Source of the DNA: Malachius bipustulatus
Taxonomy: Eukaryota; Arthropoda; Insecta; Coleoptera; Melyridae
DNA length: 64,000 nt
Assembly (NCBI GenBank): GCA_910589415.1
Contig: OU342639.1
Location: forward strand, 186,001-250,000
Reading direction: 5' to 3'
Shown here: piece by piece, positions 1 through 12,200 of the stretch
How the letters are laid out: every line of letters starts with the position of its first letter
How positions within the stretch are numbered: position 1 is the first letter of the stretch
Program-made: the position numbers and the translations under genes
The notes under the pieces: model-generated
The model's database searches: none
What the model was told of the DNA's origin: nothing
What the model saw: only the letters and a program-made list of their open reading frames with translations

Positions 1-2
1 CA

Positions 3-1707
3 CCTCACCTGTGGTGCCTGATCATGGACGGCCTCCTAAAGCGCCTGACAGATGACGGACTGTATGCACAGGCATATGCTGACGATGGGCTGGTTCTAGT
101 AACCGGCCAATTCCTAAGCGTGGTCTGCGATCGCATGCAGAGTGCATGTAAGATAATCGAAAAATGGTGTGAAGAGGCGGGGCTGACCATCAACCCCGGA
201 AAAACCGACATGGTCCTCTTCACAAGGAAAAGGGAAAAAAAGAGGATTCAAACCACCCAGGCTGTTTGGCAAACTCCTAACTCTTAGTGGGGAGGCCAAA
301 TACCTTGGAATGGTACTAGACGAAAAGCTGACCTGGAAGCCACAGATTGACAGAATAGTCACAAAAACTGTGTCATCTCTATGGCAGCTAAGAGGGACAA
401 TAGGCAAGGTGTGGGGGCTAAAACCGAAGATAATGCACTGGTTATACACGGCCATCATCAGACCGAGAATCAGTTATGGTTCGGTGGTCTGGTGGAAAAC
501 AACCACAAGCAATACCGTTGCAAACAGGCTAGCTAAACTCCAACGGCTCGCCAGTTTGTTAATAACAAGTGCAATGAGAACCACCCCGTCAGCAGCCCTG
601 AATGTCATTCTGGAGCTGCCACCGCTTCCCATTTCGATAAAAGGGGAGGCCATGGCGGCCCACCTAAGAATGCGTGATTCGGGACTATGGAAAGGCGGAG
701 GTTATAAAGGACACACAGAGATAGCCAAGGTTGCCGAGGTGGAGATACCAATCTCAAACCTTATGTCTACCTCAAAAACAAGAAACAACAGAGAAAACAA
801 GAAATTTACCCTGCAAATTCCTGAAAAGGAAAAGTGGGAAAAAAGGGAGGTAGCCTTCGAACCAGGAGGACTAGTCTGTTTCACAGACGGCTCCAGGAAC
901 AAAAATGGCCACGTAGGAGCGGGACTCTACCTGGCTGGACGGAAACTGGGAAGATCCTACCCTCTTGGGTCCACCGCAACCGTCTTCCAGGCGGAGATTT
1001 ATGCTATCCTGCAAGCAGCTAGACTGGAGCAGATAATGGAAGCCGGGGAACGGACGATATACATATGCACGGATACTCAGGCCGCCGCGAAGGCGCTGGA
1101 CACACACGGAACCAGCTCCCCACTGGTCCAGGAGTGTGTCGAGGCGCTGAACAAACTGGCGGACAGAAAATCGGTGCATATCGTGTGGGTTCCTGCACAC
1201 TCGGGTGTACCGGGTAATGAGCTGGCAGATCAATACGCGAAGCTCGGGACCAGGGAAACCTTTTGTGGACCGGAGCCCGTCCTGGGTCTGACCAAAAATC
1301 TTCTCAAAGAATCTATAAAAGAATGGACACGCAAGGGTTTAGAGAACCACTGGGAAACAGCACCAGGCTGCAGACAGGCCAGGCTGTTTCTGGCTGGTCC
1401 GATCGGAAACGGATGGACCAGCATGTCCAGAATGAACCGGAGGGAACTCAGACTACTAGTCGGGGTTCTCACCGGTCACAGCAGTCTGAACAGACACCTG
1501 CAAGTGATGGGGGTCACTCGGGACCCGGTCTGCCCTAAATGCGGAATGGATGACGAGGACTCCCACCATTATGTGGGCGTATGCGAGGTATACAGTAACC
1601 TCAGGCTCAACATCTTCGGGTCTGAGGAGCTACAAGAGGAAGAAATGAAACTCCTCTCATACAACAACCTTCTGGCCTTTATTAAAAGGTCGGGGAGGTT
1701 CGAGTAG
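3..1707 (+). pseudogene. LINE ORF2 C-terminal half: reverse transcriptase and RNase H, one frameshift
   Basis: The reading frame is open from base 3 (no start in window). The first ~90 codons carry the RT active-site motif YADDGLVL. A frameshift lies in the A-rich stretch around 230-250, after which the frame continues to the stop at 1707. Downstream are the RT thumb (GSVVWWKTT), then an RNase H domain with FTDGSR, QAEIYAI, CTDTQ and GNELADQYAK supplying the D-E-D-D metal-binding residues, then a terminal CPKCGMDDEDSHHYVGVC zinc motif. The enzyme would copy element RNA into DNA at the target site and degrade the RNA strand. The single indel in a homopolymer makes this copy inactive unless it is a sequencing error. 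Confidence 0.85.
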
Positions 1708-1786
1708 GAGTTTCACCATGGTTTGGGTAAGGCGAAAAGGGCCCTCGGTGGCCTAGTCGCTTGGGGTGTACCACCCCAACCCACCA

Positions 1787-1804
1787 TACTACTACTACTA
1801 CTAC
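1787..1804 (+). repeat. (TAC)n tail of the first LINE
   Basis: Six TAC triplets close the 3' UTR of the preceding LINE. Sequence after them is unrelated, so this is taken as the 3' terminus of the element. Confidence 0.7.
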
Positions 1805-1845
1805 GGTTGCCGTATCTCCCAAACTAATTATCTGCCGTTTTTCAG

Positions 1846-1985
1846 GCAGGCCACGGATCATAAAAAAGGTTTATTTCGTTTTTGTCCCCGGTGATAGTGC
1901 TGGTATCAGCGATGTGGCTTCCGAAATTGTAGTCAACTGCCTCGATTCAGCTCGCTTAAAATACGGCCTGTGCATAAAAAACTGA
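1846..1985 (+). other. possible terminal exon of an unidentified gene
   Basis: A pyrimidine-rich stretch ending in ttttcag precedes an open stretch of about 46 codons ending at a TGA, with balanced composition unlike the AT-rich flank. The predicted peptide contains VYFVFVPGDSAG and ends in LKYGLCIKN. I do not recognise it. It could be a last coding exon whose upstream part was displaced by the neighbouring LINE, or chance. It is short and has no independent support. Confidence 0.2.
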
Positions 1986-2119
1986 TAAATGATTTGAGAA
2001 ATTATTAATTAGCATGATTTTATTATGGATGAAATGCATGAAGCGATCTTGATGATTTTTATAATGAATGAAAGCCATTATTGGAGGCAGCTGACTAACT
2101 AAAATGAAGTCAAAAATTC

Positions 2120-2356
2120 ATGACTTCATTACACAACATACCATCCCTACTAACAGACATATATAATATATACCCAAATATCAAAGAAAGGAGTCGAAAG
2201 GCACGACTAACTCGCATATCAACAAAAATCAAGAAACAAATAAAATCCGAAGGAATAGAAACAGAAAGTATAGCAAGCATCCAAAGTTCCCAGTGCGATA
2301 CAGACTCCTCCCAATTCCTAGAGGAGGAGAAGCAAGGCGCATTAGATTCATATTAG
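2120..2356 (+). pseudogene. ORF1 (gag-like) C-terminal remnant of the second LINE
   Basis: A 78-codon open stretch, rich in Lys, Arg and Ser with an acidic end, stops just before the endonuclease begins at 2370. Position and composition fit the tail of a LINE ORF1 nucleic-acid-binding protein, but no CCHC knuckle is left to prove it. It could also be an unrelated open stretch. Confidence 0.4.
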
Positions 2357-2369
2357 TCTCTTCAGCCTA

Positions 2370-5300
2370 ATGCATTGGAATTGCCGCGGGCTCTACCCGC
2401 GATTACCCCGTATCCAACAGCTTATAGCAGACTGCAATCCCACTGTAGTCTGCCTACAGGAAACGAATTTAAAACCCACACAAGCGCCAATACGTCGGCT
2501 ATCATCAATATCGTACCACACACCAAAATGCCAGCGGCGGCACCTCAATCTATATCAAAAACACATATCACAGTGAGGTACTGAACATAAATACAGACAT
2601 AGAATCTACTGTAACGAATGTCTGGTGTCCAAACAAACTTACCGTTTGCAATATATATTTGCCACCAAACCGCAACACTACGCAAGCTGAACTTATAAAA
2701 CTTATTGACCAATTGCCTTCCCCGTTTCTTATAGTCGGTGACTTCAACGCCCATAATCAATTATGGGGATCCAGACAAACTTTCGGAAGGGGTAAAATCA
2801 TCGAAAATATTATAACATCCCATAACTTAGTTCTTCTAAATTCACTTATGCATAGCCACCGGAAATTTCTCCTCCATCGATCTGAGTTTTTCAGACCCCA
2901 GATCAGCTCCCAATCTAGAATGGGAAGTGTTAAACAATTTATATGGAAGCAACCATTTTCCGATTAAAATAAATGATCGATCAAAGACTCTAAGCTGTAC
3001 CTGGACTCGGCAAGGGTGGAACATAAAAAACGCAGATTGGACGAGCTTCCGAACGCAATTTCAGATAAGATTAGCGAACTAGAAATAACAGGTGACATAA
3101 ACAACGACGTCGAAAAGTTCTCCAGAATAATAATAGAGGCTGCAGATAACTATGTAGGACGAACAAGATTCCCTAACACAGGCACAAAATCAGTCTTGTG
3201 GTGGAACAGTAAATGTCGAGACGCAGTTTCCAATACAAATCGTGCGCTAAACAAATATAGGAAACAGAAGACGCCTGAAAACCTACGCCACCTCAGGGAA
3301 CAAAAATCAGCTGCCCAAGAAATCATCAATAAAAGTAAGACAAACGCTTGGAAAGACTACGTGTCCAAGATAACCTGCAACACAACACCAGGTGAAATGT
3401 GGAACAAAATAAAAAGAATGAAATGTTCAAAAACGGAGTTCAACATTCCGGCCTTAGAAGACTCAAACGGCATCAAGATCACCTCGAGTGGGGATATTGC
3501 ATCTCTGCTAGCGAAATCCATATCGCAAAAGTCCAGCAACGACAATTACAGCAAAGAGTTCTTACTACACAAGAAGGCAATAGAATCAGAGCAGCTAAAT
3601 TATACCAAAAACTCATTAAGTCCAATCAATTACGATCTTACCAAAGAAGAACTCCATTTCGCCCTAGCTAACACAAAAAACTCAGCCCCAGGTCCAGATG
3701 AAATACCAGCTCTCTTCCTAAAAAATCTACCTGAAACTGCAATGGATCACATTTTAAAGCTCTTCAACACGATATGGAAAACAGACTCCTTCCCAAGACA
3801 ATGGCAAAACTCGATAATCTTGCCTATCTACAAACCTGGAAAACCAAAATGTGTTCCCACATCATACAGACCTATATCTCTCACATGCACAATGTGTAAG
3901 CTCATAGAGAAAATAGTTAATAAAAGACTTCTCTGGTACATAGATACAAACAAACTCATTGCACCCACACAAACAGGATTCCAACCGAACAAATGCACCT
4001 TGGACAACCTCATCCAATTCAAAGAAGAAATTGAAGACGCCTTTCACTCCAACCAAAACCTCACGGCAGTTTTCCTTGACCTCGAACGAACCTTCGACAC
4101 GACCTGGAAATACAATATCCTCCGAAAACTGATAAAGCAAAATATAGGTGGACATATCTTGAAATTTATAGAAAACTTCCTGAAAGACAGAACTTTTCAA
4201 GTCAGAATTAATGATGTATACTCAGCGAGGAACAAGCAAGAAAATGGAGTTCCTCAAGGCTCAGTCTTAAGCCCCACATTATTCCTGCTAGCAATTAACG
4301 ACGTTGTCTCGGCAATTACGCCACCGATAAAATCATCACTATATGCGGACGACCTCCTCATATACTGCAGGGGCAAATCTACAACAACAACTAGCAACCT
4401 AATACAAGAAGCGATAAAGAGGCTGGAAGTCTGGTCAAATGAAACGGGCTTCAAGTTTTCAACCCAAAAATCCAAGTTCATGGTCTTCACAAAGAAAAAA
4501 AACCCAAGTAGACCACCAAAATTAAAACTAAACGGAGTTGATCTAGAACAGGTCAACTCCCATACATTCCTCGGCATAATTTTCGACTTCAGGTTCAACT
4601 GGAAAACCCACATAAGTCAACTCAAAGCAGACTGCCTGCAACGGCTTAATATTATGAAATCTCTAGCCCATTACCGATGGGGAGCACACGAAACAGCTCT
4701 CCTAAAAATATACCGCTCCCTAGTAAGAACCAAAATTGATTACGGTGCCATTGTATATGAATCAGCCAGTAAGTCCACTTTAAAATGTCTGGACGTTATA
4801 CAGAACACAGGCCTCAGACTAGCTCTAGGTGCTTTCAGAACAAGTCCCGTAATAAGTATACACAAGGAAGCCAATGAGCCGCCCCTCTGGATCCGGAGAA
4901 AATATCTCCAATATTCATATGCAGCGAGAATAGCGGCAAATGACCGGAATCCAGCATATAAGACCCCGTTCCACGAAAATTGTGATCAAAAGCACGCCAA
5001 CAGACCACAATACCGGAAGCCCATCTGTCAGGAAATAAGAACCTCTAGCCTGAGAATAGATCCCCGATCAATAGACCAAATTTCTCCTGGCAAAACCGCA
5101 CCATGGACGCTCAGTCTCCCCCATTGTGACGCTACTCTAAATTGACGCATCAATCAATACACCACTAAAGATGAAATCCAAGAAGCATTTCAAGATCTCC
5201 TGGGGGCATATGACTATGACATGAAAATTTCCACAGATGCTTCAAAGGGAAGAAACGGAGTAGGCTGCGCAATAGTATCAGACACACAGGAAATCAAATT

Positions 5301-6026
5301 TCGGTTACCATCCTCATGCAACGTGATTACCAGCAGAACTCTTCGCAATATTCCAAGCAGTGAATTTACTGAAAAAACTAAATTTTTACAAGGCAATCAT
5401 CTGTTCAGATTCTCTAGCAGCGGTCACCTTAATAAATGAACTCTTCACATACGATCCCCTAATAGGAAGAATACAAGAAGGTATCAATAATCTGATAAAA
5501 CAGAGAAAATGTATAGCAATAATATGGATTCCAGCACATAGCAATATCAGAGACAACGAGAGAGCAGATGAAGCCGCTCGGAGTGCCTCTTCAATGGACC
5601 CAAATGTCACCGATCTCAGTCAACAAAAAGCGGACATCAAAGCCCAGATCATAAACCATAATACGAAATTATGGCATCAGCATTGGAACAATCAACAGAC
5701 CAAACTGTCTGAAATAGCGACTCACGAAAATCTACAATACCCACCGAATATCTCAAGACGTGACCTGACCGTACTCCGGAGACTAAGAATAGGCCACACC
5801 AAATGAACGCACGCCTACATCATGACAAGACAGAATCCACCACAATGTGAAACCTGTGCCGTCCAACTGACAGTCAGACACATCCTTATTGACTGCCCAA
5901 ATACGTAAGTCACAGAAACCAAACCAACTTAGGACCCAACTTGCAAGAAATACTCAGCATAACTCCCCAAAGTGTGAATAAGCTCATGAACTACTTAAAG
6001 AAAGCCGACCTATTCGAACACCTCTG
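2370..6026 (+). pseudogene. LINE ORF2: endonuclease, reverse transcriptase, RNase H, with multiple breaks
   Basis: The endonuclease starts with HWNCRGL and VVCLQETN (2370-2480), is frameshifted, and resumes with LIVGDFNAHNQLWGS near 2730. A 709-codon open frame (3016-5145) holds the RT, with the fingers motif SAPGPDEIPALFLKN, RPISLTCTMCKLIEKI, the palm motif ENGVPQGSVLSP and the active site LYADDLLIYC near residue 443. One palm residue is unusual: LDLERTFDTTW has E-R where A-F or K-A is usual. RNase H follows in two frames (STDASKG near 5235; ICSDSL, IWIPAHSN and NERADEAA at 5395-5580). A stop near 5804 separates it from a terminal CETC...HILIDC zinc motif. At least four disruptions make it non-functional. 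Confidence 0.85.
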
Positions 6027-6207
6027 ACATAAGTACCTACATAATTAATATAGCTATTACTTACCAAATCAAATAAATATACTTAGATACATACTAGTTA
6101 TTAATAACAATCATGTTAACATAATATAAAATGCTCAACAACACAATGTACAGGTGTCAATGACAGTAGTCGAGACACCAAAATTTTCAAATTAAAAAAA
6201 AAAACTT

Positions 6208-6271
6208 TACAGAGATGTATTCTTGCAAATTGTGTTGCATACAGAGATGTATTCTTGCAAATTGTGTTGCA
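6208..6271 (+). repeat. exact 32-bp tandem duplication
   Basis: Units 6208-6239 and 6240-6271 are identical. The second contains the codons from which the zinc-finger reading frame of the transposase remnant starts. It lies between the A-rich end of the upstream LINE and the transposase, so it may reflect the insertion or repair event that joined them. Confidence 0.85.
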
Positions 6272-8617
6272 AAGTATTTCAAAACACTGATATATTATTT
6301 GACCATATAAAATCTTTTCATAAGTTTGAATCAGAATTTTTTTGTGGCGAATCTGATTACCTCTGTAAGTTTAGTAATATTTATAAACTTAAAAAACATA
6401 TGCATAACGCTCATGTGAGTACTAGTCATGAGAAGCATGTCAGTACACTGAAATTGCAAGCCAATATTGCTAATAACTTAAAAAAACAGCCTAAGGCGAC
6501 AAGTATACACGATAAGAAAATATTAACTTGTAGCGAATTATCTCTCGCGCATATCTCTGATGACAATAATGCAGAAAATATGGAATTAAGTGTTTCTGCT
6601 TACGTTGCCAAATTATCTGATGATCCTTCTTTAACTAGAAAATCGATACAAAATATGATTGAAAACACGAGTGAATTAATAGAAGATTTTTTAAACGCAA
6701 TTAAAAGTCGTTTTCTGAAAGATGGTTCAAATGAAGCTGGTTTGAACAGTCTCTCATTATCTGAGAATCCACTTACTGCATTTAATTCTGAATATAAGCG
6801 ATTAAAATATTTTGAGACCGCAAGACCTCTAATAGCTTGTAAGCCTTTTGTGATAGGAGAAATGTTGGACGACTCTAAAAATTGCAAATCTGGTGAAGTT
6901 GTTTAAAATTAAAAAAATGTGAAGGACAAATTGCTTCAATAAGAACAATTTTGACTAGATTTTTAGAATTACCAAACGTGCTTAATGATATGATGAACTA
7001 TATCAGAGATGAAATGTCAAATGAAACAACCATAACTTCTATGTTCAATGGAAATTTGTGGCAGCAGATAAGAAAATTAAGCAGTCTTGATATTTTGCTT
7101 CCTCTTTTTGTTTATTTCGATGATTATGAATCATCAAATCCACTTGGCACACATGCTAGTGTACACAAAATAGGAGCTGTTTATTTTTCTTTAGGTTGTA
7201 TACCCCCAAAATATTCTTCGCGTTTAGAAAATATATTCTTTTGGGGCGCCTTTTATTCTTCGGATAGGACTCTTTTTGGCAATGAAAGAGTTTTCAAACC
7301 GTTCGTTGATGAACTAAAACATTTGGAAACCAAAGGAATAACTGTCAACTTACCTGAAAACCCGAAAAAAGTGCATTTCCACATGGCGTATCTCTTGGGC
7401 GATAATTTAGGTTTAAATTCTTTGGTTGGGATGGGAGGAAGTTTTTCTTCAAATCATACATGCAGATATTGTAGATGCAATAAAGAGGTATCTAGATTAC
7501 GAGTATATGTGACGCAAAATGATGATTTGCTGAGAAATAAAGACAATTATGAATTGGATTTACAAGAAAAAACACACGGAATTCGAGATAGTTGTCCTTT
7601 TAATAATTTATCATTGTATCACAGTGTAACCAATGTCAGTTTTGATATTATGCACGATTTATTCGAAGGTATCTGCAGATATGAGATTTCCAGTATATTA
7701 CGAAATTAATTCATGGAAAAAAAATACTTCACAATAAATGATTTAAATAACCGCATAAAATATTTCGATTATGACAACTTTTCTGATATTGGAAATCGTA
7801 TTCAATTATCAAAAAATCGCATATTGATTCTGGAAGCTCAACTATTTCGTGTTCTGAAATGTCTGCCCTGGTAGCCTATTTGGGAATTTTAATAGGGGAT
7901 TTTGTAGAAGAAAATGATGAACATTGGGATTTAATACTTTTCGAGATAGTTCATATTTCTACAAAACCGTCAACAAATACTGAGGAACTTGGGTACTTGT
8001 TACATTTAATTAAAGTCCACCATGAAATGTATATTTTATTGCTTGGTCCCTTGAAACCCAAACATCACTTCGTGGTGCACTATCCTGCTTGCATAAAAAA
8101 TTCTGGCCCACTATGTTACCTATCGTCTATTCGTTATGAAGCTGTGCATAGAATTGCTAAAACTAACGCCCATGTTGTAACCTCTAGGAGAAATATTATC
8201 TATACTTTGTCCTTAAGGCACCAACTAAAATTGTCTTATCGAATACTTTCCAAGAAGGGATTTTCAAACCCCTTTGAATACGGACAGTCTGCTCCCTTAA
8301 AGAATTTAACGCCTTGTTTGGATAAAACTTTTACTGAAAAATATAGTTATTTATTTCAAGATACAGTAATAACTGTTTCATGGATAAAAGTTAATTCCAA
8401 AAAGTTTAAACCAAATTTATTTATTGAAATCAGACAATACATATATGGCGAACCTTGTTTCGGGACTATCAACTATATTTTAGTAAATACTACTTCTGAT
8501 GAAATACTAATTATTTGTGAAAAAGTTCAATTAATCGGATATTGCAATCATATAAAAGCTTATTTAATCGATCCACATTATGCTAAGCAAGAGCTCGTTG
8601 TAATTAATTTGAAATAA
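6240..8617 (+). pseudogene. decayed DNA-transposon transposase, Transposase_21/CMC-like, copy 1 (main part)
   Basis: Three open stretches form one broken protein. The N-terminus has a C2H2 finger (YSCKLCCKVF...HIKSFH) and a second degenerate one. A frameshift near 6900 leads to the conserved core FDDYESSNPLGTHA, VHKIGAVYF, LLGDNLGLNSL, CRYCRCNKEV and FDIMHDLFEG. A stop at 7707, a frameshift near 7820, and then a C-terminal block (KPKHHFVVHYP, YEAVHRIAKTNAHV) follow. The layout resembles CACTA/CMC Transposase_21 proteins (core, inserted cysteine cluster, D-x-M-H-D-x-x-E-G). Family assignment is inference from motif order; that it matches copy 2 at 17007-18574 is directly visible. The last ~27 codons lie beyond the BEL/Pao element at 14958. 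Confidence 0.6.
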
Positions 8618-8618
8618 A

Positions 8619-8870
8619 GAAAATTGAACTCGCGAAGTTTAGTGGAGATCTACGTGAATGGCTACAATTTTGGAGTCTGTTTAAGAAGATTCACACAGAT
8701 CGAGATATAGCTAAGGAAGATAAGTTCCAGTATTTAATTCAAGCTATGGTACCACATTCTCGAGCTGATGAGTTGGTGAAAAGTTTTCCGCCTACAAGTG
8801 AAAATTATGATAAAGTCATTGCTAGCTTGAAAAGTCGATTTGGCAACGATGATTTACAAATCGAAGTTTA
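8619..8870 (+). repeat. inverted 252-bp copy of BEL/Pao gag fused to the element's truncated 3' LTR
   Basis: These bases repeat, in opposite orientation, 14002-14253 inside the gag region of the neighbouring BEL/Pao element, encoding the FSGDLREWLQFW block. I found no difference by eye. Eight unmatched bases (8871-8878) join it to the truncated LTR. The arrangement is an inverted internal fragment attached to the element end. Confidence 0.9.
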
Positions 8871-8878
8871 AAATTTAT

Positions 8879-9062
8879 ACTTTTAATTAAATTAACACAG
8901 TTTTAGTTCTTTAGGTATGTAGGTACATATAATACGTGCCAGGTTTTATCTTCCTGCGTTCTCCCGACACGTCCTCTCTCTACAATACCTATAGGTGCAC
9001 TGTCAGAATAAATGTCATCAAAAATGTACCTACTTTCAATTATTTTTCGACATAATATGACA
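8879..9062 (-). repeat. 3' LTR of BEL/Pao element, truncated
   Basis: These 184 bases match 14774-14957 without visible difference. On the minus strand it starts with TGTCATATTATG but lacks the last 71 bases of the LTR (the R/U5 end), which are replaced by the inverted gag fragment. Confidence 0.9.
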
Positions 9063-9076
9063 TTCTCCCACCATTG
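9063..9076 (-). promoter_or_regulatory. polypurine tract of BEL/Pao element
   Basis: The minus strand reads CAATGGTGGGAGAA directly before the 3' LTR start TGTCAT. This is the position and composition expected of the primer for plus-strand DNA synthesis. Confidence 0.75.
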
Positions 9077-9227
9077 AGATGATACATAGTTTCTCATCTC
9101 AATCATAAATCATTTTACACAAATACATAGAATAAACAATGACTCAGAACTCAGACATAATAAGACAAGACAGGATATTATAACTTAAATAGTAACATTA
9201 GGAATAAACATATTAAAAAACATAAGA

Positions 9228-12200
9228 TTAATTATTATAAATCAACCTTTCCGGATGTTTCACTTCCCTACTACTTCTGGTCACTACATTTTTAGTCTTA
9301 TTACAATCTGCAACTACATGACTGGACCTTTGAGGCTCACATACATCTTTATATTTATCTATCATAGCTTTATTAACATTACAATCCATATTTTTATGTT
9401 TAAGTTCTAAAGGATAAATTCTTTGAATCGGTCTCACAAGTTCACCAGAGGCCGTAATCAAACGAACTACTCTTACATTATTATCCTTACCAGCTACAAC
9501 TTCCTTTACCCGAGCTAAAGGCCAGTCCAAACGCTTTACATTTTCATTTTCGATCAAAACAACGTCACCAACATTTATATCAAAAACAGTTTTAAGCCTG
9601 GGCTCTCTATGAACTAATGAACCTAAATACTCATTACGGAATCTTTGCCTCAGGTTCTCTTTAATTTTCTGGCGATATAAATAACGTTTATCTATTTTGC
9701 AACGTTCTATTTGATCTAGATCTAAAACACCTATTTCTTTTATTTCTTGCAGAAACATTGATGGAGTGAGAGGTTTAATCTCCTGTTTATCTTCCGACAT
9801 AAATGTTATCGGTCTCGAATTAATTACTGCCTCACAATCTAAAAGTACAGTCAACATTTCCTCATAATTCAAACAGGATTTCTTAAGCGTTCGTCTCAAT
9901 AGTCTTTTAAGAATTCCGATTAAACGTTCCCAAAATCCTCCCCACCACGCTGCAGTTGGAGGATTAAACTTCCACTCAATTTTTTCTATAGCTGTAATTT
10001 CAGCCAACTTATTAAAATCTATATGCTTGAACATATTATTCAACCCTACAAAATCGGTCCCATTGTCGCTGTATATAATGCTAGGTCTACCCCTTCTAGC
10101 AATATGACGTCTCAATGCCATTAAAAAGGATGCTGTACTTAATGAGTTCACTAATTCAAGATGCACGGCCCTAAACACAGCACATGTAAATAAACAAATC
10201 CATGCTTTCTGACCCCCCTTAAGATAGATAGGTCCTGCAAAATCTATGCCAATCACTTCAAAAACGGCAGCGTCCCGTGCTCTATTTAAAGGTAAAGGTG
10301 CAGGAACCGACTCTAAAGGCTTAGCCGCATATCTATGACAATTTACACATTTCCTAATTACTGATCGGATTACCTTTCTGCCCCCCAGGATCCAAAATGT
10401 TTCTCTTAAAGCACTCATTGTAATCTCAACCCCAGCATGATTAAGACTTTCGTGCTTTTCTTTTATAATCAGCAAAACAACCTCATGATCACCTGGTAAT
10501 ATAATAGGACAGCGAAAATTATATGCATCATCTCGTAATATAATTTTTGTCTTTATCCGAATCAACCCATCATCATCTTTATTAGGCAGGAAGTGTTTAA
10601 TGCGCGCGTCGTTTTCATCATTAAAGCACTCCTTTTGAATCAATTTTAACAAAAATGATTCCGCATTTTTCATCTCTAGACATGACAATATACCGTTTTC
10701 GCGTAACTCTGTTTTCTTTCTACAGTTGAAATAAAATCTCCTTATCCAAGCTAAAACACGAACTATCTTAGAAAATTTAGAAAACTTATTGTACCATATT
10801 TTGTCTTTCTCAAAACCATTTTTCATCGTGGTTAATAATACAGTACTTTTAGAATCTACCCTTTGTTCCGTTTTCCTTAATTCTTTATTTATTTCGTCTT
10901 CATTATACAAGGATTCGCTTTTGGGCCAATGTTCATAACTCATACCTAACCAATCCGGACCCTCCCACCATTTTGATAATAATAACTGATCGACCGTACA
11001 CCCTCTAGACGGTAAATCGGCAGGATTTGCTTGTCCAGGAACATGCCCCCATTGTTCTGGTTTCGAATACTTGCGGATTTCTTGGACTCTGTTCCATACA
11101 AAAACACCCCAATTAGACGATCTGTGAATCCATGCTAAAACGGTAGAAGAGTCGGTCCAATAATACACTTTCACATTCTCAATATTTAGAGAATTTAAAA
11201 CAGAAATTGTTAATCTAACACCGATAGTCGCAGCCAAAAGTTCCAAACGTGGAATACTCTGACGAGCATCCGAATTCTTCTTTCTTGCAGGTGCAACGCG
11301 TGTCTTGGCCTGAATTAAATTGACTTTAATCTGCGAACCGCTCTCTACACGAATAAATACAACCGCAGCATAGGCTACCTTACTAGCATCACAAAACGTG
11401 TGTATGGATACATTATCATTTGAATTTACTTTTCCTAAAATGCATCGCCTTACTTGAACTTTATCTAAATCTTTCAACTCTCTAAACCATTTAAGAAATT
11501 TCTTTCTAATATCTTCCCCAACTGCCTCATCCCATGACAAATTTTGAGCCCATGTTTCCTGTAATAGAACTCTTGGACCTAGACTTACAGGGCATACCAT
11601 TCCCAAGGGATCAAAAATACGATGAGCTATGGAAAGAATATTTCTTTTGGTTATTTTTTCTTTATCAAACTGATCTAGAACTGGCACATTTATTGATAGA
11701 GTGTCAGACTGTTTGTTCCACACGATACCTAGTACTGACGTCTGATTTTTGACATTAGAGCAATCACCACTATACTCCCACCCACGGAGGTCAAAACCAG
11801 CTAACTCCATCACTGCCTTTGCATCATTAATAAATTCATTTAACTGTTCTATCGAATTTACACTAGTATCACAATTATCTACATAAAAACTTTTCAAAAG
11901 TCGTTCAATATTTTCTTTTGAAAAATTCCTTATCAATTCATTATCAATAGATTCAATTACCTTATTTAAATGCATCATAATAACAGCAGCTAAAATAAAT
12001 GGACTACAAGTAACACCAAAGACTACTCTACAATGCCTTAAAATTACTTCTTTTCTCTCTTTATCGAACCAAATAAATCTCAAAAAATCCCTATCCTTTA
12101 CGTCGATGCTAATTTGCAAAAAAGCTTTTCTGATATCAGAAACTACACCTATGTTACCTGTTCTAAAACGTAACAATACAGATGATATCAGTTCGATGAG

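Larger units (their letters stand above)
1..1804 (+). mobile_element. LINE (I/R1/LOA-type, RNase H-bearing), 3' part
   Basis: This non-LTR retrotransposon is cut off by the window start. It holds the end of ORF2 (RT thumb, RNase H, terminal CCHC-type motif), a short 3' UTR, and a terminal run of TAC triplets instead of poly(A). Simple-triplet tails and an RNase H domain are known from the I, LOA and related insect clades. Assignment to the broad group is firm; the exact clade is not settled. Confidence 0.85.
2105..6204 (+). mobile_element. second LINE with EN, RT and RNase H (I/R1-type), degenerate
   Basis: Order of remnants: ORF1 C-terminus, apurinic-type endonuclease, RT, RNase H, HHCC motif, AT-rich 3' UTR, A-rich end (6194-6204). 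The right boundary is the A-run directly before the 32-bp tandem duplication at 6208. The left boundary is approximate. Several frameshifts and stops show it is an old or inactive copy. Confidence 0.85.
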
